Source of the DNA: Alteromonas confluentis
GTDB lineage: Bacteria > Pseudomonadota > Gammaproteobacteria > Enterobacterales > Alteromonadaceae
Length of the DNA stretch: 64,000 bases
Direction of reading: 5' to 3'
Assembly (NCBI RefSeq): GCF_001757105.1
Contig: NZ_MDHN01000005.1
Coordinates: 94,787-158,786, forward strand
Both the position numbers and the translations under genes were made by a program. Of this stretch, positions 17,794 through 26,925 are shown piece after piece. Within the stretch, counting starts at the first letter, position 1. Every line of letters begins with the position of its first letter. Under the pieces are notes generated by a model. It worked only from the letters and a program-made list of their open reading frames with translations. It was not told where the DNA came from and searched no databases.

Positions 17794-18936
17794 ATGAGTA
17801 GTGGCATAACGATTACCTCAACTAAACTTACCGACGCAGAAGCAGCGATAAAAGAAATTAGTGAACAATTAGATTTGAATTCAAATGTGTTTGTTATGCT
17901 GTTTTTTTCAATTTCATATAATAGAAATTCACTGGGTCAGGCTATAAAAAACACGTTATCCTGTATTGAAGTAATTGGGTGCTCAACATCAGGAGAAATA
18001 GGATTAAATGGTTATGATGAAAAAAGCATAACGGCTATCGCTTTTTCAAAGGAATATTTCAAGATAAGTTCATTGATTTACCCGTCAATCAGTAAGATGG
18101 AATTGAATGTTTGGCATGAGAAAACCCAGAGGCTATATAGAAATCACAACGATTTATATAATGTAAGAAATAGCGGTGAGCTTTTTTCTTTGTTGCTTAT
18201 TGATGGCGTTTCTTGTTGTGAAGAACCCTTCGTCAGGACAGTATCTAATGCTATTTCAAATGTACCACTTGTAGGTGGTTCTGCTGGCGATAACCTACAT
18301 TTTGTTGCTACCTATTTATATTATAAAGGTCAAATGCATGTGGATTGTGCGGCGCTTATGTTAGTTTCAACTACATTGCCTTTTAACATATTGAAGTCGC
18401 AGCATATTTATTCAACGAGCAAGAGAATGATCGTTACTGACGCGATACCTAAAGATCGTATTGTTACTGAATTGAATGGTTTTCCTGCTGCTGAAGAATA
18501 TGCTCGAATGCTTGGGCTTTCTTCGCCTGAAGAGTTAACCGAAGCATTAATTGCCAGTCATCCCACAGTTGTCGTTATTGGGAAAGATGAATTTGTACGT
18601 TCGATAAAATGCGTTAATGATGACGGCAGTTTAACTTTTTATTGTGCTATTGATGTCGGGATCGTGTTACGTATTGCGCAGGGAAATGACCTGCATGACA
18701 GTATGAAAGCCTCAATTGAAAGTATTGAAAACGACATGGGAGCGATTCAAGGATTACTTACTTTTGACTGTATATTGCGTCGCTTAGAGCTTAAAGAAAC
18801 TGAAAATTTATCAAAAGTCTCCAATTTATTAGTAAAACATAATGCTGCTGGGTTTAGTACTTATGGCGAGCAAATAAATGGCTTGCATGTAAACCAAACT
18901 TGTACAGGAATAGCAATAGGCTTCTCAAATGAATGA
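17794..18936 (+). CDS. FIST-domain sensory protein
   Basis: A 380-residue cytoplasmic protein with FIST_N (about residues 20-215, with VIGCSTSGEIGLNGYD and the LVGGSAGDN motif) followed by FIST_C (about 220-370, with the AAEEYARMLG segment and a GFSTYGEQ ending). FIST domains are thought to bind small ligands, perhaps amino acids, and feed signalling proteins. The next gene, a histidine kinase, begins inside this one (8-base overlap), so the FIST protein is probably its ligand sensor. Codon use is much more AT-rich than flanking genes, suggesting transfer. Confidence 0.85.
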   Translation: MSSGITITSTKLTDAEAAIKEISEQLDLNSNVFVMLFFSISYNRNSLGQAIKNTLSCIEVIGCSTSGEIGLNGYDEKSITAIAFSKEYFKISSLIYPSISKMELNVWHEKTQRLYRNHNDLYNVRNSGELFSLLLIDGVSCCEEPFVRTVSNAISNVPLVGGSAGDNLHFVATYLYYKGQMHVDCAALMLVSTTLPFNILKSQHIYSTSKRMIVTDAIPKDRIVTELNGFPAAEEYARMLGLSSPEELTEALIASHPTVVVIGKDEFVRSIKCVNDDGSLTFYCAIDVGIVLRIAQGNDLHDSMKASIESIENDMGAIQGLLTFDCILRRLELKETENLSKVSNLLVKHNAAGFSTYGEQINGLHVNQTCTGIAIGFSNE

Positions 18937-19867
18937 TTTATCAAAACAAGAGTATATAAGTGAAATAAATCGTTTGAATAAAATAATAGATGTTCTGGCA
19001 ACGCGCGCTGAGCAAGGTATTAATAGTGAATCCAGTGATTTTTCTTTATTTCAAACCACGATAGCACTAGAAGAGAAGGTAAGGAAAAGAACCGAAGAAT
19101 TACGTGATACTCAAAAAAAACTAGTAGAATCGGAAAAAATGGCTTCTCTGGGTAGATTGGTATCAGGCGTTGCGCACGAGCTTAATACACCGATTGGAAT
19201 ATGTATTACGAGTGCCTCTTTGATAACAGAGATAACTGAAGAAGTACACACTGCGCTTAGCGATAATGAAATAACAGAGTCTCAGTTAATAGAGTACTTT
19301 TCATCTGTTAATGAAACAGTAGATTTAATCGCGAATAACTTGTCAAGATCATCAACACTTATAAGCTACTTCAAGCAGGTAAGTGTGGGTAATTCAAGTG
19401 AGGAAATTGCAAAATTTAATTTAAAAGAAATTTTAGATGATGTTAATTCTATCTATATTAATAAGTTTTTAAGCAGAAATATTATATTCAGTATCGAGTG
19501 TGATGAAAATATAGAATTAACAAGCTACCCTGATGCTTTAGCGAAAATACTAAGTAACCTTATAGCCAAGTCTCTGGATTATGCGTTTGACGAAGAGAGT
19601 TCAGGAAAGATTATTATTGAAGTCACACAAGATGATGAATCAATAAAGTTACTGTATAGAGATAGTGGAAAAGGCATGAGTGCTGATGTTTCAAGTAACA
19701 TATTTGAGCCTTTTTTCACAACAAATCGAAGCAATGGTAACACTGGTCTGGGAATGTTCATTTTATATAATTTGATAACTCAGCAACTTAACGGAGATAT
19801 ACAGTGCACGAGTGAATTGGGCAAAGGAACTACTTTTGTTTTGTCTTTACCCAACCTAAATAAGTAA
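18929..19867 (+). CDS. Sensor histidine kinase, FIST-associated
   Basis: A 312-residue soluble kinase without transmembrane segments. An N-terminal coiled coil (residues 1-70, ending KVRKRTEELRDTQKKLVESEK) leads into a dimerisation domain with H83 (SGVAHELNTPIG) and an HATPase domain with DSGKGM, the F box EPFFTTNRSNGNTGLGM and a final G box. No receiver or regulator gene is adjacent, so its phosphorylation partner is elsewhere. It is translationally coupled to the FIST gene and shares its AT-rich composition. Confidence 0.88.
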   Translation: MNDLSKQEYISEINRLNKIIDVLATRAEQGINSESSDFSLFQTTIALEEKVRKRTEELRDTQKKLVESEKMASLGRLVSGVAHELNTPIGICITSASLITEITEEVHTALSDNEITESQLIEYFSSVNETVDLIANNLSRSSTLISYFKQVSVGNSSEEIAKFNLKEILDDVNSIYINKFLSRNIIFSIECDENIELTSYPDALAKILSNLIAKSLDYAFDEESSGKIIIEVTQDDESIKLLYRDSGKGMSADVSSNIFEPFFTTNRSNGNTGLGMFILYNLITQQLNGDIQCTSELGKGTTFVLSLPNLNK

Positions 19868-20022
19868 GGAAACAGCGAAAAAACTTCCCAGTCAGGTTTC
19901 AAGTCATGCTCTGCGTGACAGTTCATACATTATCCATTTCCGGTGTGCTGAACCCAATTTGTTTTTCATCATAGGTCTTTGTTCGAAGGACAAGCAACGA
20001 AGCCATCACTTTACATGCTAAT

Positions 20023-20037
20023 TGATAATAAGTATCA
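20023..20037. promoter_or_regulatory. Fur-like 7-1-7 site before the ferric ABC operon
   Basis: TGATAAT-A-AGTATCA is a 7-1-7 inverted repeat of the Fur type with one mismatched pair, ending 30 bases before the ATG at 20068. It would make the four-gene iron-transport operon iron-repressed. Confidence 0.65.
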
Positions 20038-20067
20038 TTTGCAAAATCATATACGTAAGGATTAATC

Positions 20068-20880
20068 ATGACGTTTTCAGGATCAGCCCGTTGTAAAATC
20101 GCCTTAGTACTGGCACTTTCTTTTGGTAGTTTTTCTTCTCAGGTTTCAGCTAATGGTGCGATTGGAGACCATGTAAACAACCTTCACGCACATCTGGGCG
20201 AGTACGCAGAAGAAGTACAGTGGCTGGAAGATAAATTCGGTGCCGTTGTCGATGTTTATGAAAAGCAGGGTAAAGGAAAAGTTGATACTGATGTTATGAT
20301 TGAGTACTGGGAAGAAGTGGATTTCCATTCAGCCATTGAAACTCAATATGTGCCTGTTTACGCCACCATTTGGCAAGGTATTTACGGTGTGAAAACGGCG
20401 ATCGACAAGGGCGCAGATGCATCAGCCGTTCGTGCTGAAGAAGCAAAACTGGTGCATGCATTATGGCAGGGCCTTGGCGCGGTAAAACTGGCTTCCCAAT
20501 ATCAGAAAAAAGGGCTTATTGATCAGGTTCAAACCACAGAAACTGAGCCGACAACGCCAACGGAAGTGATTGATGACATTAAAGTGCGTCTTGACCGTGT
20601 TGTCGCGAAGTATGCAGAACAGTTGTCTGAAGTGGCAACCACACTGGTGTTTGATACCTATCTGCAACGCTTCGAAGGCATTGAGGGCGCGTTAATTGAA
20701 CTCGATGCACCACTGGTTGAAGATCTGGAGAAAGATTTCAATGTTTCATTACCGCAGGCTATTGAGCAAGACAAAGGCGTAGATGCGGTGCGTGACGTGG
20801 TGAATGCCATGCAGGTTAAGTTAGATAAGGCCTATGCGTTACTGGCAGAAGCGGAAAAAAATCGTAAAAGCGTGTTTTAA
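20068..20880 (+). CDS. Exported helical protein of unknown function, first gene of ferric ABC operon
   Basis: A 270-residue protein with a signal peptide (IALVLALSFGSFSSQVSANG) and an almost wholly helical, acidic mature part (for example AVRAEEAKLVHALWQGLGAV). I do not recognise a named family; it has no cysteines or heme motifs in the mature part. It is followed after 9 bases by a ferric-type substrate-binding protein, then permease and ATPase, and is preceded by a Fur-like box, so an accessory role in periplasmic iron handling is likely. Acidic helical periplasmic proteins such as EfeO/imelysin relatives play comparable parts, but homology is not evident. Confidence 0.7.
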   Translation: MTFSGSARCKIALVLALSFGSFSSQVSANGAIGDHVNNLHAHLGEYAEEVQWLEDKFGAVVDVYEKQGKGKVDTDVMIEYWEEVDFHSAIETQYVPVYATIWQGIYGVKTAIDKGADASAVRAEEAKLVHALWQGLGAVKLASQYQKKGLIDQVQTTETEPTTPTEVIDDIKVRLDRVVAKYAEQLSEVATTLVFDTYLQRFEGIEGALIELDAPLVEDLEKDFNVSLPQAIEQDKGVDAVRDVVNAMQVKLDKAYALLAEAEKNRKSVF

Positions 20881-20889
20881 GGATTTATT

Positions 20890-21927
20890 ATGCAACGCAG
20901 AACGTTCGTTCAGGGCTTAGGGCTGGCAGGCTTAGCTGGCGGTTTGGGGTTATTACCCGGCATGTCCTTCGCTAATCCGGCCAATGCGGTGTCCGTTGAT
21001 TCACTACCCAAATTGAAAGGTGACCTCACGCTTTATCTTGGCAGAGGTGAGGGTGGACTTTACGAGAATGTGCTTGAAGCGATAAAGAAAAAGAATCCGG
21101 GATTGAATCTGCAAATCCGCCGCGGTGCGACGGCAGAACTTGCTAATATGCTAGTCGCCGAAGCTAAAGCCGGCGTGAAACGGGCAGATTTGTTCTGGGC
21201 CGTAGATACCGGTTCTATTGGTATGATCACTAATCAGGGGTTGGCCAAGCCCCTGCCTGATGATGTGGTTAATCAATTAAAACCGGGCTTTCAGTATCCC
21301 ATGTGGTCGCCAGTAACCGGGCGCATTCGCACCTTACCGTATAATACTGAGCGAGTACGCGCAGACCAGATTCCTGACAGTGTGATGGCCCTTGCCGACA
21401 CCGACCTGAAATTAGGCTGGGCGCCTGCTTATGCTTCTTTTCAGTCTTTTGTCACCGCAATGCGTATTCTTGAGGGCGAAAAAGCCACAGCCAACTGGCT
21501 GAAAGGTGTGAATAGCAAGGCGAAGAAATATGCCGGTGAACTGGGTGTGGTAATGGGCGTTGAGCGTGGCGAAGTCGATTTGGGTTTTGCCAATCATTAT
21601 TACACGTTGCGACTAAAAGCCGGCAAGCCAGATGCCAAGGTGGATATTGCTTATACCAAGAACGACGCCGGATGTCTGGTTAATGCCTCGGGCATTATTT
21701 CGCTTACTGAGGGTGATTTACCGATAAACTTTATTCGCTACCTGCTTACTAAAGAAGTGCAGTCTTATTTGGCAACGGAGGCGAATGAAATCCCACTGGT
21801 TGCTGGGGTTGCGCCGCCCGTTGGGCTTACCCCATTGAGCAGTATTTCTCCTCCTGATTTGGATCTTCGTAAATTAGCTGATATAAGACCGACATTAGAT
21901 TTGATGAGGAATGTTGGCGTTCTGTGA
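20890..21927 (+). CDS. Ferric iron ABC transporter substrate-binding protein (FbpA/FutA-like)
   Basis: A 345-residue periplasmic binding protein. The N-terminus carries a twin-arginine type signal (QRRTFVQGLGLAGLAGGLGLLPG), so it may fold in the cytoplasm before export, as FutA-type iron binders do. The body is a type II periplasmic fold with LTLYLGRGEGGLYENVLEAI at the start and VERGEVDLGFANHYYTLRL, where tyrosines of this kind act as iron ligands. The following permease gene begins at a GTG overlapping its stop by four bases. Confidence 0.85.
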   Translation: MQRRTFVQGLGLAGLAGGLGLLPGMSFANPANAVSVDSLPKLKGDLTLYLGRGEGGLYENVLEAIKKKNPGLNLQIRRGATAELANMLVAEAKAGVKRADLFWAVDTGSIGMITNQGLAKPLPDDVVNQLKPGFQYPMWSPVTGRIRTLPYNTERVRADQIPDSVMALADTDLKLGWAPAYASFQSFVTAMRILEGEKATANWLKGVNSKAKKYAGELGVVMGVERGEVDLGFANHYYTLRLKAGKPDAKVDIAYTKNDAGCLVNASGIISLTEGDLPINFIRYLLTKEVQSYLATEANEIPLVAGVAPPVGLTPLSSISPPDLDLRKLADIRPTLDLMRNVGVL

Positions 21928-23444
21928 AAAACCTGCCTAAATCGTACCCCTTTGCAATCATCATTGCGGTGATTGCAATTTTGCCTGTTGGCGTTTTATT
22001 TAGTCTTGCCTCTGACAATACCGCCTTTTTTGATACCAGAAATATCACCGTATTGTTAAATACGTTGGCATTGATGGGGCTTACGGTGCTTGGCGCTGTG
22101 CTGATTGGCGTGCCGTTGGCATTGCTCTCCGCCTACGTGAACCTTCCGCTAAAACGTTTATGGCTGATCCTATTTGCAGCGCCCCTTGCAATGCCGAGTT
22201 ACCTTGGCGCATTTACCCTGTATTTTTCTTTCGGCCGCGGTGGCGAGATTGAAAGTTTGACCGGCTTAACGACGCCTTCTCTGGAAGGGGTATGGGGAGC
22301 TGGCTTGGTCATGACATTGTACACCTATCCGTTTGTGATGATGACGACCCGCTCGGCACTGCTTAGTCTGGATGCCAGTCAGATAAATGCTGCACGCACG
22401 TTGGGTTTATCATTAGCCGCGAGTATTTGGCGCATTGTATTGCCCCGGGTGGTGAACAGCATTGCCGCTGGTGCGCTGTTGGCTGCGCTTTATGCGTTAT
22501 CTGATTTTGGTACGCCGGCGATCATGGGGCTGGACACCTTTACCCGGGTCATCTTTGTTGAATACAATGCCTTTGGTCTAAGTCAGGCTGCCATGTTGTC
22601 GCTTCAACTCATGCTTATTGTGGTACTGATTTTGTTTATTGAATCACAAATTCGAGGCGCAAAGGAGCGGCCGGGTAAGCATATCCAAATACACATGCAT
22701 CCAGCGAAAAGTCTCAGTTTTGTTGGGCTGTTTTCGCCGGTGATTCTCATGTCTTTGGTTCTGCCTTTAGGCATTTTTACCTTGTGGCTTTTGCAGGAAG
22801 GTGCCGAAGGGTTTGATATTGCCTATGCGTGGAATTCTGCCTATGCGTCTATGCTGGCTGCTGTTGTTGCTGTCATTCTGGCCATACCCGTTGCCCATGC
22901 TGCCATTGCAGGTCGTGTAGGGCGGTTCTTTGAGCGCATTACTTATTTCGGGTTCGGTGTGCCCGGTATTGTCATGGGCACAGCCTTAGTTTATTTAGGA
23001 TTACAAATTCCGGTTCTGTATCAAACGCTGGGCTTGCTGGTGATTGCCTATGTATTGCGCTTTTTACCGTTAGCGGTGAGTACGGTTCGTAGTACCACTG
23101 AAAATCAGGATGGTGGTCTGGTAAACGCAGCACGGGTGCTGGGCGCTTCGCCGAAAGAAGCTTTTTTACGTGTTACCTTACCCCTTACAGCCCGTGGCAT
23201 GATTGCCGGCGCTGCATTGGTGTTCCTTGAAGTTATGCGCGAATTACCGGCAACATTGATGCTGGGTCCAACCGGTTTTGAAACGCTGGCAACCTATTTG
23301 TGGCGTGTTTATGAAGCTGGCTATTTCGGTCGTGCTGCGGTGCCGGGCTTATGTTTGGTGTTCATTTCCGGGCTTGGGTTGATCCTGATGCTCACTGGCG
23401 AGCGAAAAGCAGAATTTTCAGTTAACGAGAGTCAACATTCCTGA
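21924..23444 (+). CDS. Ferric iron ABC transporter permease (FbpB-like, double module)
   Basis: A 506-residue inner-membrane protein with about twelve helices arranged as two homologous permease halves, each with a coupling-loop EAA-type motif (INAARTLGLSLAASIWRIVLP in the first, VNAARVLGASPKEAFLRVTLP in the second). This layout is typical of FbpB and related two-in-one iron permeases. It starts at GTG inside the stop of the binding-protein gene and its final codon overlaps the ATPase start by one base, so all three are translationally coupled. Confidence 0.9.
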   Translation: MKNLPKSYPFAIIIAVIAILPVGVLFSLASDNTAFFDTRNITVLLNTLALMGLTVLGAVLIGVPLALLSAYVNLPLKRLWLILFAAPLAMPSYLGAFTLYFSFGRGGEIESLTGLTTPSLEGVWGAGLVMTLYTYPFVMMTTRSALLSLDASQINAARTLGLSLAASIWRIVLPRVVNSIAAGALLAALYALSDFGTPAIMGLDTFTRVIFVEYNAFGLSQAAMLSLQLMLIVVLILFIESQIRGAKERPGKHIQIHMHPAKSLSFVGLFSPVILMSLVLPLGIFTLWLLQEGAEGFDIAYAWNSAYASMLAAVVAVILAIPVAHAAIAGRVGRFFERITYFGFGVPGIVMGTALVYLGLQIPVLYQTLGLLVIAYVLRFLPLAVSTVRSTTENQDGGLVNAARVLGASPKEAFLRVTLPLTARGMIAGAALVFLEVMRELPATLMLGPTGFETLATYLWRVYEAGYFGRAAVPGLCLVFISGLGLILMLTGERKAEFSVNESQHS

Positions 23445-24454
23445 TGCTAGAAGTTAATGGTTTATCAGTCGATTATGGATCTAATCGCGTGGTCCGAAAT
23501 TTAGATCTTAAGCTGAACGAAAGCGAGATCTTGATGTTAGTCGGACCTACAGGTTGCGGCAAAACAACGGTATTACAAGCGCTGGCGGGTTTGATCCCTG
23601 TTACTGAAGGGAAAATTGCACAAGGTGGATGGATCTCCACGCCGGAAAAATCAGTCCCGCCGGAGAAACGTAATGTGGGCATGGTGTTTCAGGACTTTGC
23701 CCTTTTTCCTCATCTCACTGTAGAGCAAAATGTTCAGTTCAGATTGAAAGACAATACGCTGGCTGATCACTGGTTGGAATTACTCGGGCTCAGTGACTTC
23801 CGACAAGCTAAGCCTTCACGATTATCTGGCGGACAAAAGCAGCGGGTGGCGCTGGCCAGAACGCTGGCACATGAGCCTAGCTATGTATTGCTTGACGAAC
23901 CGCTTTCAAATTTGGATGCGGCACTTAAAGACACCTTGCGCTGGGATATTCGCGATGCACTCAAGAAGGCTGGTGTGCCGGCGATTTGGGTAACCCACGA
24001 TCAAGACGAAGCCCTGTCAGTGGGTGACAGAGTGGGAATATTGAATAAAGGTGTGCTGGAACAACTGGACACGCCAGAGCAGTGTTTCGAAAAGCCGGCC
24101 AGTAAATTTGTCGCACGTTTTCTTGGTGAAGCCAGTTTTTTACAAGGCCGTATTGCTGGTAGCAACGTCGAAACAGCCATTGGCAGCGCGCCGGTGTATA
24201 CCGCAAATAATGCTCAAGAGTTAGTGGAGTTACTGGTTAGGCCGGATGATGTGATTGTGTCGCACAGCCCAGAACATGCCAATGCCACCGTGTTGCGGAG
24301 TCGTTTTGAAGGGGGCAGCCGATTACTGTTTGCTGCACTGGATTCTGGTGAAACGGTGAGTGCCAGAGTATCTCATGAGCTAAAGGTTATGCCTGATCAG
24401 CGGGTACATTTAACGTTGCAATCTAGCCATCCATTGTCTGCACTCAGCCAATGA
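23444..24454 (+). CDS. Ferric iron ABC transporter ATP-binding protein (FbpC-like)
   Basis: A 336-residue ATPase with Walker A GPTGCGKTT, signature LSGGQKQRVALARTLA, Walker B YVLLDEPLSNLD and H-loop WVTHDQDEAL. The C-terminal 100 residues form the TOBE-like domain of the iron/sulfate/polyamine importer class. It is the last gene of the operon; an imperfect stem (GAAGCACATT/AATGTGCTTC at 24480-24518) follows, without a T tract. Confidence 0.9.
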   Translation: MLEVNGLSVDYGSNRVVRNLDLKLNESEILMLVGPTGCGKTTVLQALAGLIPVTEGKIAQGGWISTPEKSVPPEKRNVGMVFQDFALFPHLTVEQNVQFRLKDNTLADHWLELLGLSDFRQAKPSRLSGGQKQRVALARTLAHEPSYVLLDEPLSNLDAALKDTLRWDIRDALKKAGVPAIWVTHDQDEALSVGDRVGILNKGVLEQLDTPEQCFEKPASKFVARFLGEASFLQGRIAGSNVETAIGSAPVYTANNAQELVELLVRPDDVIVSHSPEHANATVLRSRFEGGSRLLFAALDSGETVSARVSHELKVMPDQRVHLTLQSSHPLSALSQ

Positions 24455-24538
24455 TTTTTATTGGATAAAAGTAAGTTTGGAAGCACATTTTCCGTTTTCA
24501 ATGCGGTCAATGTGCTTCAACTCAATCTCAGGGGTAAT

Positions 24539-25567
24539 CTAGGCTGATACCTCTTCTCTAACGATATCAGCGCCTGCTGCTAATGCTGCAAGCTTGCCTC
24601 TGGCGACATCTCTGGACAAAGGCGCCATGCCGCAGTTGGTACAAGGGTAGAGCTTGTCCGCATCAACGTATTTCAGGGCTTCTCGAATCGTCGCTGCAAC
24701 GTCCTCGGCAGTTTCTATTTCCGGGGTAGCCACATCGATAGCGCCAACCATCACTTTTTTGCCTTTGAGCAATGCAAGCACTTCAAACGGCACGCGCCCG
24801 TTATGACATTCCAATGAAATAATGTCGATGCTCGATTTTTGGATAGCAGGGAACGTTTTTTCATAGTGACGCCATTCTTCGCCTAATGTTTTTTTCCAGT
24901 CTGTATTGGCCTTAATGCCGTAGCCATAACAAATATGCACTGCCGTTTCGCATTTTAAGCCTTCGCATGCTTTTTCCAGTGCTTCGATTCCCCATTCATT
25001 CACTTCATCGAGGAACACGTTAAAAGCAGGTTCATCAAACTGAATAATATTCACGCCGGCGGCTTCAAGCTCTTTCGCTTCTTCGTTCAGCGCTTTTGCA
25101 AATTCGAAAGCCAGGGTTTTACGATCTTTATAATAATCGTCATAAAGTGTATCCACCATGGTCATTGGGCCGGGGAGCGCCCATTTAATTGGGCGATCGG
25201 TTTGTGCCCGCAGGAACTTAGCGTCGTCAATGAACACAGGTTTCTGGCGACTGACAGGGCCGACGATCCCAGGAACGCTCGCATCGTAGCGATTGCGAAT
25301 TCTTACTGTCTTTTTATTTTCAAAGTCAACGCCACTTAAGTTTTCGATAAAGGTTGTGACAAAGTGCTGTCGAGTCTGCTCTCCGTCGCTGACAATATCG
25401 ATACCTGATTTTTCTTGTTCTTGCAGCGTTACCCGAAGGGCATCGTTTTTACCTGCAATCAGTGCTTCTCCTTCTAGTCTCCAAGGAGACCAAAGCTGTT
25501 CAGGTTGTGCCAACCATGATGGCTTTGGCAGGCTTCCGGCGGTGGAGGTCGGGAATAATTTTGTCAT
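24539..25567 (-). CDS. mesD: Core MetE-type methionine synthase (MesD-like)
   Basis: A 342-residue protein corresponding to only the C-terminal catalytic half of cobalamin-independent methionine synthase. It shows the TIM-barrel and zinc-site features: HICYGYG, SLECHNGR and the CTNCGMAPL cysteine. The N-terminal half of full MetE is absent. The gene is paired with DUF1852 (MesX) 24 bases upstream, which is the arrangement of the MesD/MesX system reported to make methionine without folate and to depend on oxygen. The real methyl donor is uncertain. Symbol assigned from family plus neighbour. Confidence 0.82.
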   Translation of the reverse strand: MTKLFPTSTAGSLPKPSWLAQPEQLWSPWRLEGEALIAGKNDALRVTLQEQEKSGIDIVSDGEQTRQHFVTTFIENLSGVDFENKKTVRIRNRYDASVPGIVGPVSRQKPVFIDDAKFLRAQTDRPIKWALPGPMTMVDTLYDDYYKDRKTLAFEFAKALNEEAKELEAAGVNIIQFDEPAFNVFLDEVNEWGIEALEKACEGLKCETAVHICYGYGIKANTDWKKTLGEEWRHYEKTFPAIQKSSIDIISLECHNGRVPFEVLALLKGKKVMVGAIDVATPEIETAEDVAATIREALKYVDADKLYPCTNCGMAPLSRDVARGKLAALAAGADIVREEVSA

Positions 25568-25591
25568 TGTAATACTACCTGTAGCGTAAAA

Positions 25592-26575
25592 TCAGTATGC
25601 AGACGCAATGTCAGAGGCCCATTGCTTAAGCGTATTTTCATGTTTTTGAATGAAGTTTTCTTCGCACCATTTACCTTGCTCAATGGCAAGACGGGCGCGC
25701 TCTTCCTTGTCGTATACCACTTGCGTTACTGAGTGGTCGTGATTTCTTAAGCTTGGTTTGTATACCTCGCCAGCGACAGAATTCGTGTTGTAGATTTCTG
25801 GTCGATAAATCTTCTGGAACGTTTCCATTGTGCTAAGCGTACTGATGAGTTCCAACACGCTGTAGTCGTTCAGTAAATCGCCGAAGAAAAAGAAAGCGTA
25901 GGGCGCTGAACTATTCGCAGGCATGAAGTAACGCACTTTCATCCCCATAGTTTTGAAGTACTGCTCTGTTAGAGATGTATCATCGGGTTTGTATTCCGTG
26001 CCTAACACCGGGTGCTTATTACTGGTTCGATGATACGTTTTGTTGTCTGAAACACTTAAACAAATGACTGGTGGCTTACTGAAGTTTTCCTCATAAGCCG
26101 AGGAATTGATAAAGTCCTGAAACATTTTACCGTGCAGTTCACCGTAATTTTCCGGTACTGAGAAATGGTCTTTTCCTTCATTGTGCTTGCGCAATACCAC
26201 ACTGAAATCGTAGTCGCGTACATAAGAAGAAAAATTGTTCCCCACAATACCTTCAATACGTTTATTCGAATAGTGATCTACGATGCTGGTTTTCAACACT
26301 TCAATCGTTGGAAACGTCTCACCGTTGCCTTCAACGTCAACGTCAACATGCACAATATCGAGCTCTACAGAATAACGGTCTTTTTGCGGGTTATCCCAGT
26401 TTGCCAGGCTATTAAAATTGTTATTGATCATGTTTATCGCTTTGCGAAGATTCTCCTGGCGGGCTTCACCGCGGGCCAGGTTAGCAAAGTTTGTAGTCAG
26501 GCGAGTGTCGTCCGCAGGTGAGTAGTGCTCATCAAAGCGAACAGTATTAATGGTGTAAGTGAATTTGCTACTCAT
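25592..26575 (-). CDS. mesX: DUF1852 protein, putative oxygenase partner of MesD
   Basis: A 327-residue protein of the DUF1852 family, found almost always beside core-MetE genes and shown genetically to be needed for MesD function. The sequence starts SSKFTYTINTVRFDEHYSPA. The ATG at 26575 gives the usual N-terminus; a TTG at 26599 is open but less likely. It is presumed to act with oxygen on the methyl donor or on the MesD cofactor. It forms an operon with mesD and is divergent from fepA. Confidence 0.82.
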   Translation of the reverse strand: MSSKFTYTINTVRFDEHYSPADDTRLTTNFANLARGEARQENLRKAINMINNNFNSLANWDNPQKDRYSVELDIVHVDVDVEGNGETFPTIEVLKTSIVDHYSNKRIEGIVGNNFSSYVRDYDFSVVLRKHNEGKDHFSVPENYGELHGKMFQDFINSSAYEENFSKPPVICLSVSDNKTYHRTSNKHPVLGTEYKPDDTSLTEQYFKTMGMKVRYFMPANSSAPYAFFFFGDLLNDYSVLELISTLSTMETFQKIYRPEIYNTNSVAGEVYKPSLRNHDHSVTQVVYDKEERARLAIEQGKWCEENFIQKHENTLKQWASDIASAY

Positions 26576-26925
26576 AGTAATCTGAAGTCCCTGGATCAAA
26601 AATTAAATTGACGCGTTACGTCATGAGTTAATTCTAGGACGACTAAACTATGATGAATATTGATATTATTTAATGGTTACATGAACAACGCTCATGGTTT
26701 ATGCGCGAAAAACCGAATTTTTCGGCTACTCCTTATTACATTTTTGTCGAATGTTGCCACGGCCAGCGTTCAAATAGTCTGGTTTCCCCGGTTAATGCCT
26801 TAATCAAAAGAGAATTTCTTTTGAAGGGTGGATTCAAGATGCTACTTAAGTATAATACGCACCACAATAAAAATAAGAACTATTATCATTCTCATGAAGT
26901 AAACATACTTAAATAGGAATCTCGC
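26576..26925. other. Divergent region between mesX and fepA
   Basis: About 350 bases. The fepA side carries a Fur box (26875-26893). The mesX side is AT-rich with no convincing MetJ-type repeats or riboswitch that I can identify. A 71-codon open frame at 26701-26916 lacks a ribosome site and overlaps the Fur box, so it is not called. Confidence 0.5.
26875..26893. promoter_or_regulatory. Fur box upstream of fepA
   Basis: Read on the minus strand, GAGAATGATAATAGTTCTT matches the 19-base Fur consensus at 14 positions. It lies 32 bases upstream of the fepA ATG, so the receptor should be iron-repressed. Confidence 0.78.

Noticed and set aside
24480..24518. GAAGCACATT/AATGTGCTTC stem as terminator of the ferric ABC operon
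   Set aside because: Loop of 19 bases and no T tract; possible rho-dependent end, but not called.
26576..26700. MetJ boxes or SAM riboswitch before mesX
   Set aside because: No tandem AGACGTCT-like repeats and no conserved riboswitch core could be recognised.
26701..26916. 71-codon open frame upstream of fepA
   Set aside because: No Shine-Dalgarno, composition unlike protein, and overlaps the Fur box.
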